Shown: positions 31,384 through 39,241 of the stretch, piece after piece
How the letters are laid out: each line of letters begins with the position of its first letter
How positions within the stretch are numbered: position 1 is the stretch's first letter
Position numbers and translations under genes: made by a program
The notes under the pieces: generated by a model
The model's input: only the letters and a program-made list of their open reading frames with translations
Database searches by the model: none
Told to the model about the DNA's origin: nothing
Assembly: GCF_002101705.1 (NCBI RefSeq)
Contig: NZ_LQPC01000047.1
Span: forward strand, 186,001-250,000
Direction of reading: 5' to 3'
Origin: Mycolicibacterium iranicum
Lineage (GTDB): Bacteria > Actinomycetota > Actinomycetes > Mycobacteriales > Mycobacteriaceae
DNA length: 64,000 bases

Positions 31384-33644
31384 TGCGCCCGCACCGGAGG
31401 CGCTGCGTCCGAGTACTTCTCGACCTGAACCAGGACGTGCGCGCCGGTGCAGCCATGCGCCAGCGATGACGTGCCGACGTCGTCGGTCAGCACATTTGGG
31501 TTTCCGTGCACGCACATCGAATCCAGATCACCCGGATCCGCTGGATCGAACCACGCGCCGGTCGAGAGCTGCACCACCTGAGGGCGCACGCCGTTGTCGA
31601 GGACGACACCGGCCAGGCAGGAACCCCGGTCGTTGAACACCTTCACCACGTCACCGGCGGCCAGGCCGCGCTCGCGAGCGTCGAATGGATTCATCCGGAT
31701 CGGCTCCCGGCCAGCCACTTTCGAGGCCTGGCTGGCTGCGCCGCCGTCGAGCTGGCTATGCAACCTACTGGCCGGCTGATTGGCCAGCAAGTGCAAGGGA
31801 AACTCCGACGCCCGCGGCCCGCCGAGCCACTCGCTGGGTTCGAACCACGTCGGATGCCCCGCGCAGTCGTCGTATCCGAAGCTGTCGATGTCGGCCGAGA
31901 AGATCTCGATCCGACCACTCGGTGTGGCAAGACGATGTGCCGACGGGTCGGCGCGGAAATCGACGAGCAGCGTCAGACCGTCATCGGTCGGAAGCCTCAG
32001 GGCGCCGGCCTCCCAGAATGCATCGAAGGACGGCACCTCGAAATCGAGTGTGGCCGACCAGGTGTCGTAGAGATGCTGCAGCCACTCCCGCGACGAGCGG
32101 CCTTCGGTGAACGAGTCCCCGCAACCGAGTCGGGCGGCCAGAGCGGAAAAAGTGTCGTAGTCGTCGCGCGACTGACCGTGTGGTTCGGTCAGCCGTGGCA
32201 TGGCCATCAGCACGGGGTCGTTCCGGGAACCCGAGTAGTCGTCGCGTTCGGCGAACGTCGTCGACGGGACAACGATGTCGGCGTGTTTGGCCATCGGCGT
32301 CCAGTACGGGTCGTGGACGACCACGGTGTCGGGCCTGCCCAGGGCGCGCCGCAAGCGGGGAAGGTTCTGGTGATGGTGGAAGGGATTGCCGCCCGCCCAG
32401 TAGACCAGCCGGATGTCGGGGTAGGTGAGCCGACGTCCGTTGTAGTCGAACGGTTCTCCGGGCTGAAGCAGCATGTCGCTGACCGCGGCGACCGGTATGA
32501 ACGTCGACACCGGGTTGATCCCCTGTGGCAATCTGGGCAGGCCGCAGCGCAGCGGCGCCAGACCCGGTTCGTTCATCGAACCGTAGCCGTGCCCGAAACC
32601 CCCACCGGGCAAACCGATCTGGCCCAGCATCGCAGCCAGTGTCAGGCCCATCCAGGGCGCCTGCTCTCCGTGTCGAGTGCGCTGCAGCGACCAGCTGACG
32701 GTGACCATCGTGCGCCCCGACGCCATCCGCCGCGCCAGTGCGGTCAGATCCGCGGCGTCCAGCCCGCTGATCGCCGCCGCCCACTGGGGCGATTTGGGCG
32801 TCCCGTCGTCGATGCCGAGCAGATATCGCTCGAATCGCTCGTATCCGGTGCAATAGGTGCCCAGGAAATCACGATCGGCCAGGGATTCGGTGGCCAGCAC
32901 GAAGGCCAGCGCCAGCATGATCGCGACATCGGTGCCCGGCACGGGGGCGAACCAGTCGCAGGGGCCGTCGACATCGTCACGCAGCGGCGAAAACGACACG
33001 ATGCGACCGCCCTTGGCGCGGAAGCGGTTCAGTGCGTCGCGGGCCGGATGTGCCGTGGTGCCGCCGTGATTGACGCCGGTGTTCTTCAGCGCGAGGCCAC
33101 CGAAACACACCATCAGATCGGTATTTTCGACGATGACGTCCCACTGCGTCGACCGCTTGAACAGGTCGTCGTGGGTGCCCACCACGCGCGGCATGATGAC
33201 CCCGGTCGCGCCGAGGCTGTACGAGTGCCGCGAGAAGGTGAAACCACCAAGGCAGTTGAGGAACCGGTGCACCTGGCTCTGGGCATGGTGAAAGCGCCCG
33301 GCGCTCGACCAGCCGTAGGAGCCGCCATAGATCGCCTCATTGCCGTGGGCGTCGACCACCCGGCGTAGTTCGCCGGCGAGCAACTTGACCAGCTCGTCCC
33401 AGGAGATGGCGACGAACTCCTCGGCACCGCGGCGGATGGTAGGCCCGGGCCCGTCGACCAGCCAGCCGCGGCGCACCGCCGGCGTCGTGACTCGCGAGAT
33501 GTGCCGGACCGAGCCGGGCAGATTCCCCAAAGCCGGGGACGGGTCGGCGTCACCGCCCCACGGAGCGACGGAGGCGATGTCACCGGCGTCCACGACGGCG
33601 GAGAAGGCCCCCCAGTGCGTCAGGCTGGTCCGAACTGGCGGCAC
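31356..33644 (-). CDS. Molybdopterin oxidoreductase, BisC/TorA type
   Basis: This 762-residue protein is a bis-MGD molybdenum enzyme of the DMSO/TMAO/biotin sulphoxide reductase family, resembling M. tuberculosis BisC (Rv1442). It lacks the N-terminal Cys motif for a 4Fe-4S cluster and any twin-arginine signal, so it should be a cytosolic, single-subunit enzyme. The HSYSLGA segment (about residues 140-146) places Ser143 as the likely molybdenum ligand, after the GGSYGWSSAG motif. A C-terminal cofactor-binding domain (from about 620) ends the protein. Biotin- or methionine-sulphoxide reduction is the likely role. The GTG start is set by a leaderless -10 box. Confidence 0.88.
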   Translation of the reverse strand: MPPVRTSLTHWGAFSAVVDAGDIASVAPWGGDADPSPALGNLPGSVRHISRVTTPAVRRGWLVDGPGPTIRRGAEEFVAISWDELVKLLAGELRRVVDAHGNEAIYGGSYGWSSAGRFHHAQSQVHRFLNCLGGFTFSRHSYSLGATGVIMPRVVGTHDDLFKRSTQWDVIVENTDLMVCFGGLALKNTGVNHGGTTAHPARDALNRFRAKGGRIVSFSPLRDDVDGPCDWFAPVPGTDVAIMLALAFVLATESLADRDFLGTYCTGYERFERYLLGIDDGTPKSPQWAAAISGLDAADLTALARRMASGRTMVTVSWSLQRTRHGEQAPWMGLTLAAMLGQIGLPGGGFGHGYGSMNEPGLAPLRCGLPRLPQGINPVSTFIPVAAVSDMLLQPGEPFDYNGRRLTYPDIRLVYWAGGNPFHHHQNLPRLRRALGRPDTVVVHDPYWTPMAKHADIVVPSTTFAERDDYSGSRNDPVLMAMPRLTEPHGQSRDDYDTFSALAARLGCGDSFTEGRSSREWLQHLYDTWSATLDFEVPSFDAFWEAGALRLPTDDGLTLLVDFRADPSAHRLATPSGRIEIFSADIDSFGYDDCAGHPTWFEPSEWLGGPRASEFPLHLLANQPASRLHSQLDGGAASQASKVAGREPIRMNPFDARERGLAAGDVVKVFNDRGSCLAGVVLDNGVRPQVVQLSTGAWFDPADPGDLDSMCVHGNPNVLTDDVGTSSLAHGCTGAHVLVQVEKYSDAAPPVRAHQPPVFAPR

Positions 33645-33650
33645 CGGCTC

Positions 33651-33656
33651 AGTCTA
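33651..33656 (-). promoter_or_regulatory. -10 box of oxidoreductase gene (leaderless)
   Basis: On the minus strand TAGACT ends 6 nt before the GTG at 33644, a leaderless arrangement divergent from fadE20. Confidence 0.55.
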
Positions 33657-33674
33657 AAGCGCTCTCAGCTCTGC

Positions 33675-33694
33675 CCAACCATCCGGTTGGATGG
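33675..33694. promoter_or_regulatory. Palindromic operator candidate before fadE20
   Basis: Two overlapping perfect inverted repeats are nested here: CCAACC-ATCC-GGTTGG (33675-33690) and CCATCC-GGTT-GGATGG (33679-33694). The site is 48 bp upstream of the fadE20 start and 19 bp from the oxidoreductase -10 box, so a dimeric repressor, for example of the TetR type, could control both. Confidence 0.55.
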
Positions 33695-33742
33695 GGTACG
33701 TTGGCGGTAACTGTCCGTACCACACCGACGAGGACGCTCCCC

Positions 33743-34912
33743 ATGGCCGAAGCCAAGTCAGTCATCGCCTACCAGCGCACGCTGTTCGAACCCGAACACG
33801 AGATGTTCCGGGAGTCGTTCCGCACCTTCCTCGAACGGCACGTCGCGCCGCACCACGACCAGTGGGAAAAGGACAAGCTCGTCGACCGCGGCGTGTGGCA
33901 GGAGGCAGGCAAACAGGGCTTCCTCGGCATGGCCGTGCCCGAAGAGTTCGGTGGCGGCGGGGTGGACGACTTCCGCTACAACACGATCATCACCGAGGAG
34001 ATCATCGCCAAGCGCTACAGCGGCCTCGGGTTCAGCCTGCACAACGACGTTGTCGCCCCGTATCTGCTCAGACTCACGACCGAGGAGCAGAAGCAGCGCT
34101 GGCTGCCGAAGTTCTGCAGTGGCGAACTCATCTCGGCGATCGCGATGACCGAGCCCGGCACGGGTAGCGACCTGCAGGGCATCAAGACGCGCGCGGTCAA
34201 TGAGGGCGATCACTACATCCTCAACGGCGCCAAGACCTTCATCACCAATGGAATTCACGCCGACCTCGTCATCGTCGTCGCGCAGACCGATCCCGAGAAG
34301 GGCGCACTGGGCTTCTCGCTGCTGGTCGTCGAACGCGGGATGGAGGGCTTCGAGCGCGGCCGCAAGCTCGACAAGATCGGTCTCGACGCGCAGGACACCG
34401 CCGAGCTGTCCTTCACGGACGTGAAGGTGCCCGCGGAGAACCTGCTCGGAGAAGAAGGGCAGGGCTTCATCTACCTGATGCAGAACCTGCCGCAGGAACG
34501 CATCAGCATCGCGATCATGGCCGCCGCCGCGATGGAGGCGGTGCTCGACGTGACGTTGCAGTACACCAAGGAGCGCAAGGCTTTCGGCAAGCCGATCGGC
34601 AGTCAGCAGAACAGCCGATTCCTGCTGGCCGAGCTGTCCACCGAGGCCACCGTGGTCCGGATGATGGTCGACGAGTTCATCCGGCTGCACCTCGACGAGA
34701 AGCTGACCGTCGAGCAGGCCGCGATGGCCAAGTGGTACTCCACCGAGAAGCAGGTCCACCTCATCGACCGGTGCCTGCAGCTGCACGGTGGATATGGCTA
34801 CATGAGGGAGTACGACGTCGCGCGGGCCTATCTCGATGCGCGAGTGCAGACCATCTACGGCGGCACCACCGAGATCATGAAGGAGATCATCGGGCGCAGT
34901 ATGGGGGTCTGA
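33743..34912 (+). CDS. fadE20: Acyl-CoA dehydrogenase FadE20
   Basis: This 389-residue acyl-CoA dehydrogenase oxidises acyl-CoA thioesters to enoyl-CoA with FAD in beta-oxidation. It shows the AMTEPGTGSDLQGI FAD/substrate loop, the FITNG strand, QERISIA, RKAFGKPI and the C-terminal YGGTTEIMKEIIGR, in which Glu near 376 is the expected catalytic base. It corresponds to FadE20 (Rv2724c). The ATG at 33743 begins the family's N-terminus. A palindromic operator candidate lies upstream and a GC hairpin directly after the stop. The TerC-type genes that follow in M. tuberculosis are missing. Confidence 0.92.
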   Translation: MAEAKSVIAYQRTLFEPEHEMFRESFRTFLERHVAPHHDQWEKDKLVDRGVWQEAGKQGFLGMAVPEEFGGGGVDDFRYNTIITEEIIAKRYSGLGFSLHNDVVAPYLLRLTTEEQKQRWLPKFCSGELISAIAMTEPGTGSDLQGIKTRAVNEGDHYILNGAKTFITNGIHADLVIVVAQTDPEKGALGFSLLVVERGMEGFERGRKLDKIGLDAQDTAELSFTDVKVPAENLLGEEGQGFIYLMQNLPQERISIAIMAAAAMEAVLDVTLQYTKERKAFGKPIGSQQNSRFLLAELSTEATVVRMMVDEFIRLHLDEKLTVEQAAMAKWYSTEKQVHLIDRCLQLHGGYGYMREYDVARAYLDARVQTIYGGTTEIMKEIIGRSMGV

Positions 34913-34914
34913 TC

Positions 34915-34929
34915 AGGCCCGTCGGGCCT
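34915..34929 (+). terminator. Hairpin after fadE20
   Basis: AGGCCC-GTC-GGGCCT forms a 6-bp perfect stem 2 nt after the fadE20 stop. It lacks a U-tract but is well placed as a terminator. Confidence 0.5.
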
Positions 34930-35094
34930 CTGAATAGGGCCGCGGCGTGCATATTCGTTGCGTGGAATTCGGCGAGGTGACTTGGTTATCGACGTCCACT
35001 GAAGCAAAGTGAACGGACGCGGTAACTTTCTCAGGCTTCTGCAAGCCCCTTGCGACGGCCATGAGGACCCTGTCACCGACCGCGGGGAGGATGA

Positions 35095-37188
35095 ATGAGC
35101 CGGCAGCCGATGCTGCGCCTACGTGTGGTCGGTCGTGTCACGATCGGGCTGTTGGGAGTCGCCTCTGCTCTCCTGATGGCCCCGCACGCCACGGCGCAGC
35201 CCGAGGTCGACGCCAACAACGCCATTACCGCTGCCTTCGACGCCAGCGGCGGGGACGCGGGCCCGCTCGGCCCTCGCACAGGCGACGTGTATCCGGTCGG
35301 AGCGGGGTTCGCGCAGAACTTCGCCGCGGGGAAGATGTTCTTCACGCCGCAGACCGGGGCACATTTCATGCAGGGCGCGATCCTGGAGAAATACGAGTCA
35401 GTCGGCGGTCCCGCCGAAGGGGATATGGGTTTCCCCACCATCGACGAGGGCCCCGGTCGCGCACCGGAGAGCCGCAACGTCACGTTCAGCGCACCGGATA
35501 ATCCGGTGATCTTCTGGACCCCGCCAACAGGAGCGCACATCGTCCGCGGTCCCATCAACGCGGCATGGGACAGGCTGGGCGGTTCCGCGGGCCGCCTCGG
35601 AGTTCCGTCGGAGGACGAGACCTACAGCGGGTCGGTCGTGACTCAGAAGTTCACCGGCGGTGAGCTGTCCTATGACTCGCGCGCCAAGACGTTCACCACG
35701 GTGCCGCCCGAACTCGCCGGCGAACTGGGCGACCTGACGATCCCCGACGATCCGATTGCGGCGATCAACGCCGCCCGGCGGGCCGCCGGAGGAGCACTCG
35801 GACCGTTGGGCGCCCCCGAGGGCGAGCCGTACAAGATCGGCGATGCCGGGATGGCCCAGGATTTCGTCAACGGAACCATCTTCTACAGTCCCGATACCGG
35901 CGCCAACGTGGTGACGGGACAGGTGCTGGCCAAGTACCAGAGCGTCGGCGGGCCCGAAGGCGATCTCGGATTCCCGATCTCCGGCGAACAGGACGGGGGC
36001 TTGGCCCCTTCGAGCCGCATGAGCGCGTTCGCCGCCGAGGACAAGCCGGTCATCTTCTGGACGCCCGATCACGGTGCATTCATCGTCCGCGGCGCGATGA
36101 ACGCCGCATGGGAGAAGCTGGGCGGCGCGACCGGAGATCTCGGCGCGCCGGTGGCCGATCAGACCCAGGACGGCAATGTCATCACTCAGCGTTTCAGCGG
36201 TGGGTCGCTGTCGTGGGATTCGGCGACGCAGAAGTTCACCACGGAGCCGGCCGGTCTGGCGCCGCGGCTGGTCGGGCTCGAGGTCCCTGGCGCCGGTGCG
36301 CCGCAGGCACCGCCGACGTCGACACAGGCGTCGGAGAACGCTGAGGACTCCGGGCTCAAGTGGAACTGGTGGTGGTTGCTGGCCCTGGTGCCGATCTTGC
36401 TCGTTCTCGGTCTCGTGGCGTTCGCCGTGATGCGCAGCCGTGGGCGGGACCATGACGATGATCCGTTCGGGCTGCAGGGCCCCGGAGGTCAGGGTTACGA
36501 ACCCGCGATGGTGGGCGGGGGAGACGGCGGCGACGAGGACCGGGAGGACGCCCTGTTCGGCGACCGCTACGCGCGGGAGGGACTCGGGTCGTTGGCTTCT
36601 GCCACGCCGACATCGCCCCCCGCACCGGAAGACTTCCGGCCGGAGCCTCTCAGCTTTTGGGGCGCACCGGTGCAGCCGAGCACAGGCGAGGCCGGCGACG
36701 CCGACGCGCCGATCGAGGCGGAGCAGGAGGATCCTGACGCCGTCGATACCGCGCCGACACGACTCCCCACGATCGCCGAGGCGTCGGACGCCGAGGAAAC
36801 CGCGGACGAATCCGACGACTTCGCTGATGAATCCGACGGTCTCGCCGCCGGCGACTTCGGTGACGAATCCGACGAGTTCGCCGCCGATGACTTCGGTGAC
36901 GAACCAGAGCTGATCGTCGTCCCAGGGGCTGCGCCCGTCCGGGATGCTGTGACAGACACCGGGCGTCACGCACGCATCGATATCGATGAGCCGATGCCTC
37001 TGGGGACTGCCCTGCACATGCCGTTCGACGATCCTCACGAGATCCCCCCGGGTTACCCCATCAAGGCCGACACCAAGTCTGGTCTGTACTGGGCGCCCGA
37101 CAGCGCCGACTATCACGAGGCGCCGGTCGAGATCTGGTTCGCCAGTGAAGAGATCGCGCGAACGAACGGCTTCGTTCGCGGGGAGTGA
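35095..37188 (+). CDS. LGFP-repeat membrane protein (Rv2721c-like)
   Basis: This is a 697-residue envelope protein close in length to Rv2721c. A signal peptide (about 1-35, ending ATAQ) is followed by about eight LGFP-type repeats (roughly 40-395), a module thought to bind the cell wall. A single membrane helix (WWWLLALVPILLVLGLVAF, about 422-445) comes next, then a long acidic cytosolic tail rich in Asp/Glu. The last 45 residues form a small domain with SGLYWAPDSADYHEAPVEIW, also seen at the ends of other mycobacterial envelope proteins. The ATG follows GGGGAGG. It may link the wall to a cytosolic partner; no function is proven. Confidence 0.87.
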   Translation: MSRQPMLRLRVVGRVTIGLLGVASALLMAPHATAQPEVDANNAITAAFDASGGDAGPLGPRTGDVYPVGAGFAQNFAAGKMFFTPQTGAHFMQGAILEKYESVGGPAEGDMGFPTIDEGPGRAPESRNVTFSAPDNPVIFWTPPTGAHIVRGPINAAWDRLGGSAGRLGVPSEDETYSGSVVTQKFTGGELSYDSRAKTFTTVPPELAGELGDLTIPDDPIAAINAARRAAGGALGPLGAPEGEPYKIGDAGMAQDFVNGTIFYSPDTGANVVTGQVLAKYQSVGGPEGDLGFPISGEQDGGLAPSSRMSAFAAEDKPVIFWTPDHGAFIVRGAMNAAWEKLGGATGDLGAPVADQTQDGNVITQRFSGGSLSWDSATQKFTTEPAGLAPRLVGLEVPGAGAPQAPPTSTQASENAEDSGLKWNWWWLLALVPILLVLGLVAFAVMRSRGRDHDDDPFGLQGPGGQGYEPAMVGGGDGGDEDREDALFGDRYAREGLGSLASATPTSPPAPEDFRPEPLSFWGAPVQPSTGEAGDADAPIEAEQEDPDAVDTAPTRLPTIAEASDAEETADESDDFADESDGLAAGDFGDESDEFAADDFGDEPELIVVPGAAPVRDAVTDTGRHARIDIDEPMPLGTALHMPFDDPHEIPPGYPIKADTKSGLYWAPDSADYHEAPVEIWFASEEIARTNGFVRGE
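37157..37180. terminator. Bidirectional hairpin in LGFP gene end
   Basis: A perfect 10-bp palindromic stem, CGCGAACGAA and TTCGTTCGCG with a CGGC loop, lies in the last codons of the LGFP gene, 5 nt before its stop codon. It also lies 30 bp beyond the lexA stop. It probably terminates both convergent transcripts while still encoding protein. Confidence 0.55.
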
Positions 37189-37209
37189 CGCCGCGAGAGG
37201 CTGTGTCGC

Positions 37210-37902
37210 TCAGATCTTGCGGATGACGGTGACGACCTTGCCGAGGACGGCGGCGTCGTTACCCGGGATCGGATCGAACGCCGGGTTGTGTGGCATCAGC
37301 CAGACCTGACCCTTCGTGCGCTTGAAGGTCTTGACGGTGGCCTCACCGTCGATCATGGCCGCGACGATGTCCCCGTTGTCCGCCACGCTCTGCTGTCTCA
37401 CCACCACCCAGTCGCCGTCGCAGATCGCCGCGTCGACCATGGACTCGCCGACCACCTTGAGAAGGAACAGCGAGCCTTCGCCGACGAGTTCACGGGGCAG
37501 CGGGAACACGTCCTCCACAGCTTCCTCGGCGAGGATCGGCCCGCCTGCTGCGATGCGGCCCAGAACGGGCACGAAAGTGGGCTCGGGCAGTGAATCCGAC
37601 CCCGCGACATCGGTGGTCACGATCGGCGTGACGTTGTCGTCGGCGCCGCGAACGTCCACTGCACGCGGACGGTTGGGATCGCGTCGTAGATAGCCCTTGC
37701 GCTCCAGGGTCCGAAGCTGGTGGGCGACCGACGACGTGGACGTCAGGCCGACCGCGTCACCTATTTCCCTGATGCTCGGGGGGTATCCGCGCGTGGTCAC
37801 CGACGCGCGGATGACCTCCAGGATGGTGCGCTGACGCTCGGTCAGGCCAGAATCCCGGCCGCGGGCTGCGCCGGCGCTGCTGTCACTGCTGTCGTCGCTC
37901 AT
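37210..37902 (-). CDS. lexA: SOS repressor LexA
   Basis: LexA represses damage-response genes and cleaves itself when RecA filaments form. The 230-residue protein has a winged helix-turn-helix (about 20-88), the Ala119-Gly120 cleavage site in RIAAGGP and the Ser154 / Lys191 dyad (GESM and TVKTF). The ATG at 37902 is favoured by the leaderless -10 box TACATT; a longer frame would start inside the SOS box. It is convergent with the LGFP gene and divergent from chiZ. Confidence 0.96.
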   Translation of the reverse strand: MSDDSSDSSAGAARGRDSGLTERQRTILEVIRASVTTRGYPPSIREIGDAVGLTSTSSVAHQLRTLERKGYLRRDPNRPRAVDVRGADDNVTPIVTTDVAGSDSLPEPTFVPVLGRIAAGGPILAEEAVEDVFPLPRELVGEGSLFLLKVVGESMVDAAICDGDWVVVRQQSVADNGDIVAAMIDGEATVKTFKRTKGQVWLMPHNPAFDPIPGNDAAVLGKVVTVIRKI

Positions 37903-37909
37903 GCGTCCG

Positions 37910-37915
37910 AATGTA
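37910..37915 (-). promoter_or_regulatory. -10 box of lexA (leaderless)
   Basis: On the minus strand TACATT ends 7 nt before the lexA ATG. The SOS box lies 20 bp upstream of it, over the -35 region, as expected for autorepression. Confidence 0.6.
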
Positions 37916-37934
37916 ACCGTGTGCGCGCCGATAA

Positions 37935-37950
37935 TCAAACATGTGTTCGA
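37935..37950. promoter_or_regulatory. SOS box at lexA
   Basis: TCAAACATGTGTTCGA matches TCGAAC-N4-GTTCGA with one mismatch and overlaps the lexA promoter. Confidence 0.8.
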
Positions 37951-38015
37951 CGTGTCGCGTCAGACAAGTTCGGACCGGTTTGGGCCGCGAGTGTGGATTT
38001 CATCAGTGGCCGGAC

Positions 38016-38038
38016 TTGTCGGTGGGCTGCGATACCTT
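38016..38038 (+). promoter_or_regulatory. RecA-NDp type promoter of chiZ
   Basis: TTGTCGGTG (38016-38024), 8 nt, then TACCTT (38033-38038) exactly fits the RecA-NDp/PafBC motif. It directs transcription toward chiZ, as reported for Rv2719c in M. tuberculosis. Confidence 0.78.
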
Positions 38039-38048
38039 TCGCAACAGT

Positions 38049-38084
38049 TCGATCACGTGTTCTATAAATCGAACATGTGATCGA
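38049..38084. promoter_or_regulatory. Two SOS boxes before chiZ
   Basis: TCGAACATGTGATCGA (38069-38084) is a near-perfect SOS box. TCGATCACGTGTTCTA (38049-38064) is a weaker copy, 20 bp upstream on the same helical face. A third half site, TCGAAC, follows at 38092. They lie between the RecA-NDp promoter and the gene. Confidence 0.7.
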
Positions 38085-38134
38085 GTAAGGTTCGAACGTA
38101 AGAGCGAATGCAGACCCTGACGGAAGGCAGACAG

Positions 38135-38608
38135 ATGACCCTCATCGATGATCGTGAGACCTGGAACGAGTTCGAGCGCGCGCCTCGCCTCGAGGTGGGT
38201 GGCGGCCGCGTCAGGGCGGTGTCTCCGACGCGCAGGCCGCGGTCACGTCGCCCTGGAGGTGCGCCGATGAGTCATCGCGGAACCGGGGTGCTGGTTTCCC
38301 GCGCCTCGCATCGGCGCCGCCGCCCCATCACGCCCGTGACGACAGTGGCGCTTGCGCTGGTGGCCGCGGCGATCACGTTGTGGCTCGGTTTGGTGGCCCA
38401 ATCAGGGGGCGTCTCCGGCGTCGAAGCCGAGATCCCGAGCCGCCTTGCGGTCGTGCAGGTGCACAGTGGCGAGTCGCTGCAGCACGTCGCCCGGCGGGTG
38501 GCCCCGGACGCCCCGGTGTCCGAGGTGGTCGAGCGCATCCGGCAGTTGAACAAGCTCGAGTCGGTGTCCCTCGACGCGGGGCAGACGCTGATCGCACCGG
38601 TCGCCTGA
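38135..38608 (+). CDS. chiZ: LysM cell-division inhibitor ChiZ
   Basis: This is a 157-residue single-pass membrane protein corresponding to Rv2719c (ChiZ), a damage-induced cell-division suppressor reported to have wall hydrolase activity and to bind division proteins. A disordered, Arg-rich cytosolic N-terminus (1-60) leads to a membrane helix (about 66-88, TTVALALVAAAITLWLGLV) and an external LysM domain (about 105-155, HSGESLQHVA and GQTLIAP). The ATG at 38135 is chosen over one at 38108 because GGAAGG lies 7 nt upstream. Control is through SOS boxes and a RecA-NDp promoter. Confidence 0.88.
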   Translation: MTLIDDRETWNEFERAPRLEVGGGRVRAVSPTRRPRSRRPGGAPMSHRGTGVLVSRASHRRRRPITPVTTVALALVAAAITLWLGLVAQSGGVSGVEAEIPSRLAVVQVHSGESLQHVARRVAPDAPVSEVVERIRQLNKLESVSLDAGQTLIAPVA

Positions 38609-38622
38609 GCTGACCGCAGGCC

Positions 38623-38638
38623 ACACCAAACATTGTGT
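38623..38638. promoter_or_regulatory. NrdR-box-like palindrome before nrdR
   Basis: ACACCAAACATTGTGT has the 16-bp size and the ACAC/GTGT ends of NrdR boxes (ACACWATATATWGTGT-like). It lies 132 bp upstream of nrdR and may serve autoregulation. A second box at the usual spacing was not seen. Confidence 0.4.
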
Positions 38639-38675
38639 TGTTCAAGCACTCTCGGGAATCCTGTAATGAGGTACG

Positions 38676-38731
38676 CGCCTTTGAGTCCGGCATTGGGCCG
38701 TCCGTGGGTGGCGCAGGTACGCTCAAAGGCG
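38676..38731 (+). repeat. Long inverted repeat in nrdR leader
   Basis: CGCCTTTGAG (38676-38685) and CTCAAAGGCG (38722-38731) form a perfect 10-bp inverted repeat with a 36-nt loop, ending 39 bp before the nrdR start. It could fold in the leader RNA or bind a regulator. Confidence 0.5.
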
Positions 38732-38770
38732 TTCGAAGCGGTTGTCTGTCGGTGCGGCGAAGGAGCAGTG

Positions 38771-39235
38771 ATGCACTGTCCGTTCTGCCGTCATCCGGAT
38801 TCCCGGGTCGTCGATTCTCGCGAAACCGACGAGGGGCAGGCAATCCGGCGGCGCAGGTCGTGTCCCGAGTGCGGGCGGCGGTTCACCACGGTCGAGACCG
38901 CGGTGCTGGCGGTCGTCAAGCGCAGTGGGGTCACCGAGCCGTTCAGCCGGGAGAAGGTCATCCGCGGTGTGCGGCGCGCCTGCCAAGGCCGCCAAGTCGA
39001 TGACGACGCGCTGAACCTTCTCGCTCAGCAGGTCGAAGACGCGGTGCGCGCCACCGGATCTCCCGAAGTGCCCAGCAATGAGGTGGGGTTGGCCATCCTT
39101 GGGCCGCTGCGTGACCTCGACGAAGTTGCTTACCTGAGATTCGCCTCGGTGTACCGCTCGTTTTCTTCCGCAGAGGATTTCGAGCGCGAGATACAGGCGT
39201 TGCGCGCGCATCGCGAGGTGCCCGCGAAGGGGTAG
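38771..39235 (+). CDS. nrdR: Ribonucleotide reductase repressor NrdR
   Basis: NrdR senses ATP and dATP and represses ribonucleotide reductase genes. The 154-residue protein has an N-terminal zinc ribbon with Cys3, Cys6, Cys31 and Cys34, followed by an ATP-cone domain (about 49-139, with VVKRSGVTEPFSREK). The ATG is preceded by AAGGAG. The leader carries an NrdR-box-like palindrome and a long inverted repeat. Confidence 0.96.
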   Translation: MHCPFCRHPDSRVVDSRETDEGQAIRRRRSCPECGRRFTTVETAVLAVVKRSGVTEPFSREKVIRGVRRACQGRQVDDDALNLLAQQVEDAVRATGSPEVPSNEVGLAILGPLRDLDEVAYLRFASVYRSFSSAEDFEREIQALRAHREVPAKG

Positions 39236-39241
39236 ACCGCC

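Noticed and set aside
31506..33368. 620-codon open frame opposite the molybdenum oxidoreductase gene
   Set aside because: It is a shadow of a clearly recognised enzyme; no motif or ribosome binding site supports it.
35398..37116. 572-codon open frame opposite the LGFP gene
   Set aside because: It has Arg/Gly-rich shadow composition with no domain, while the plus strand carries a signal peptide, repeats and a membrane helix.
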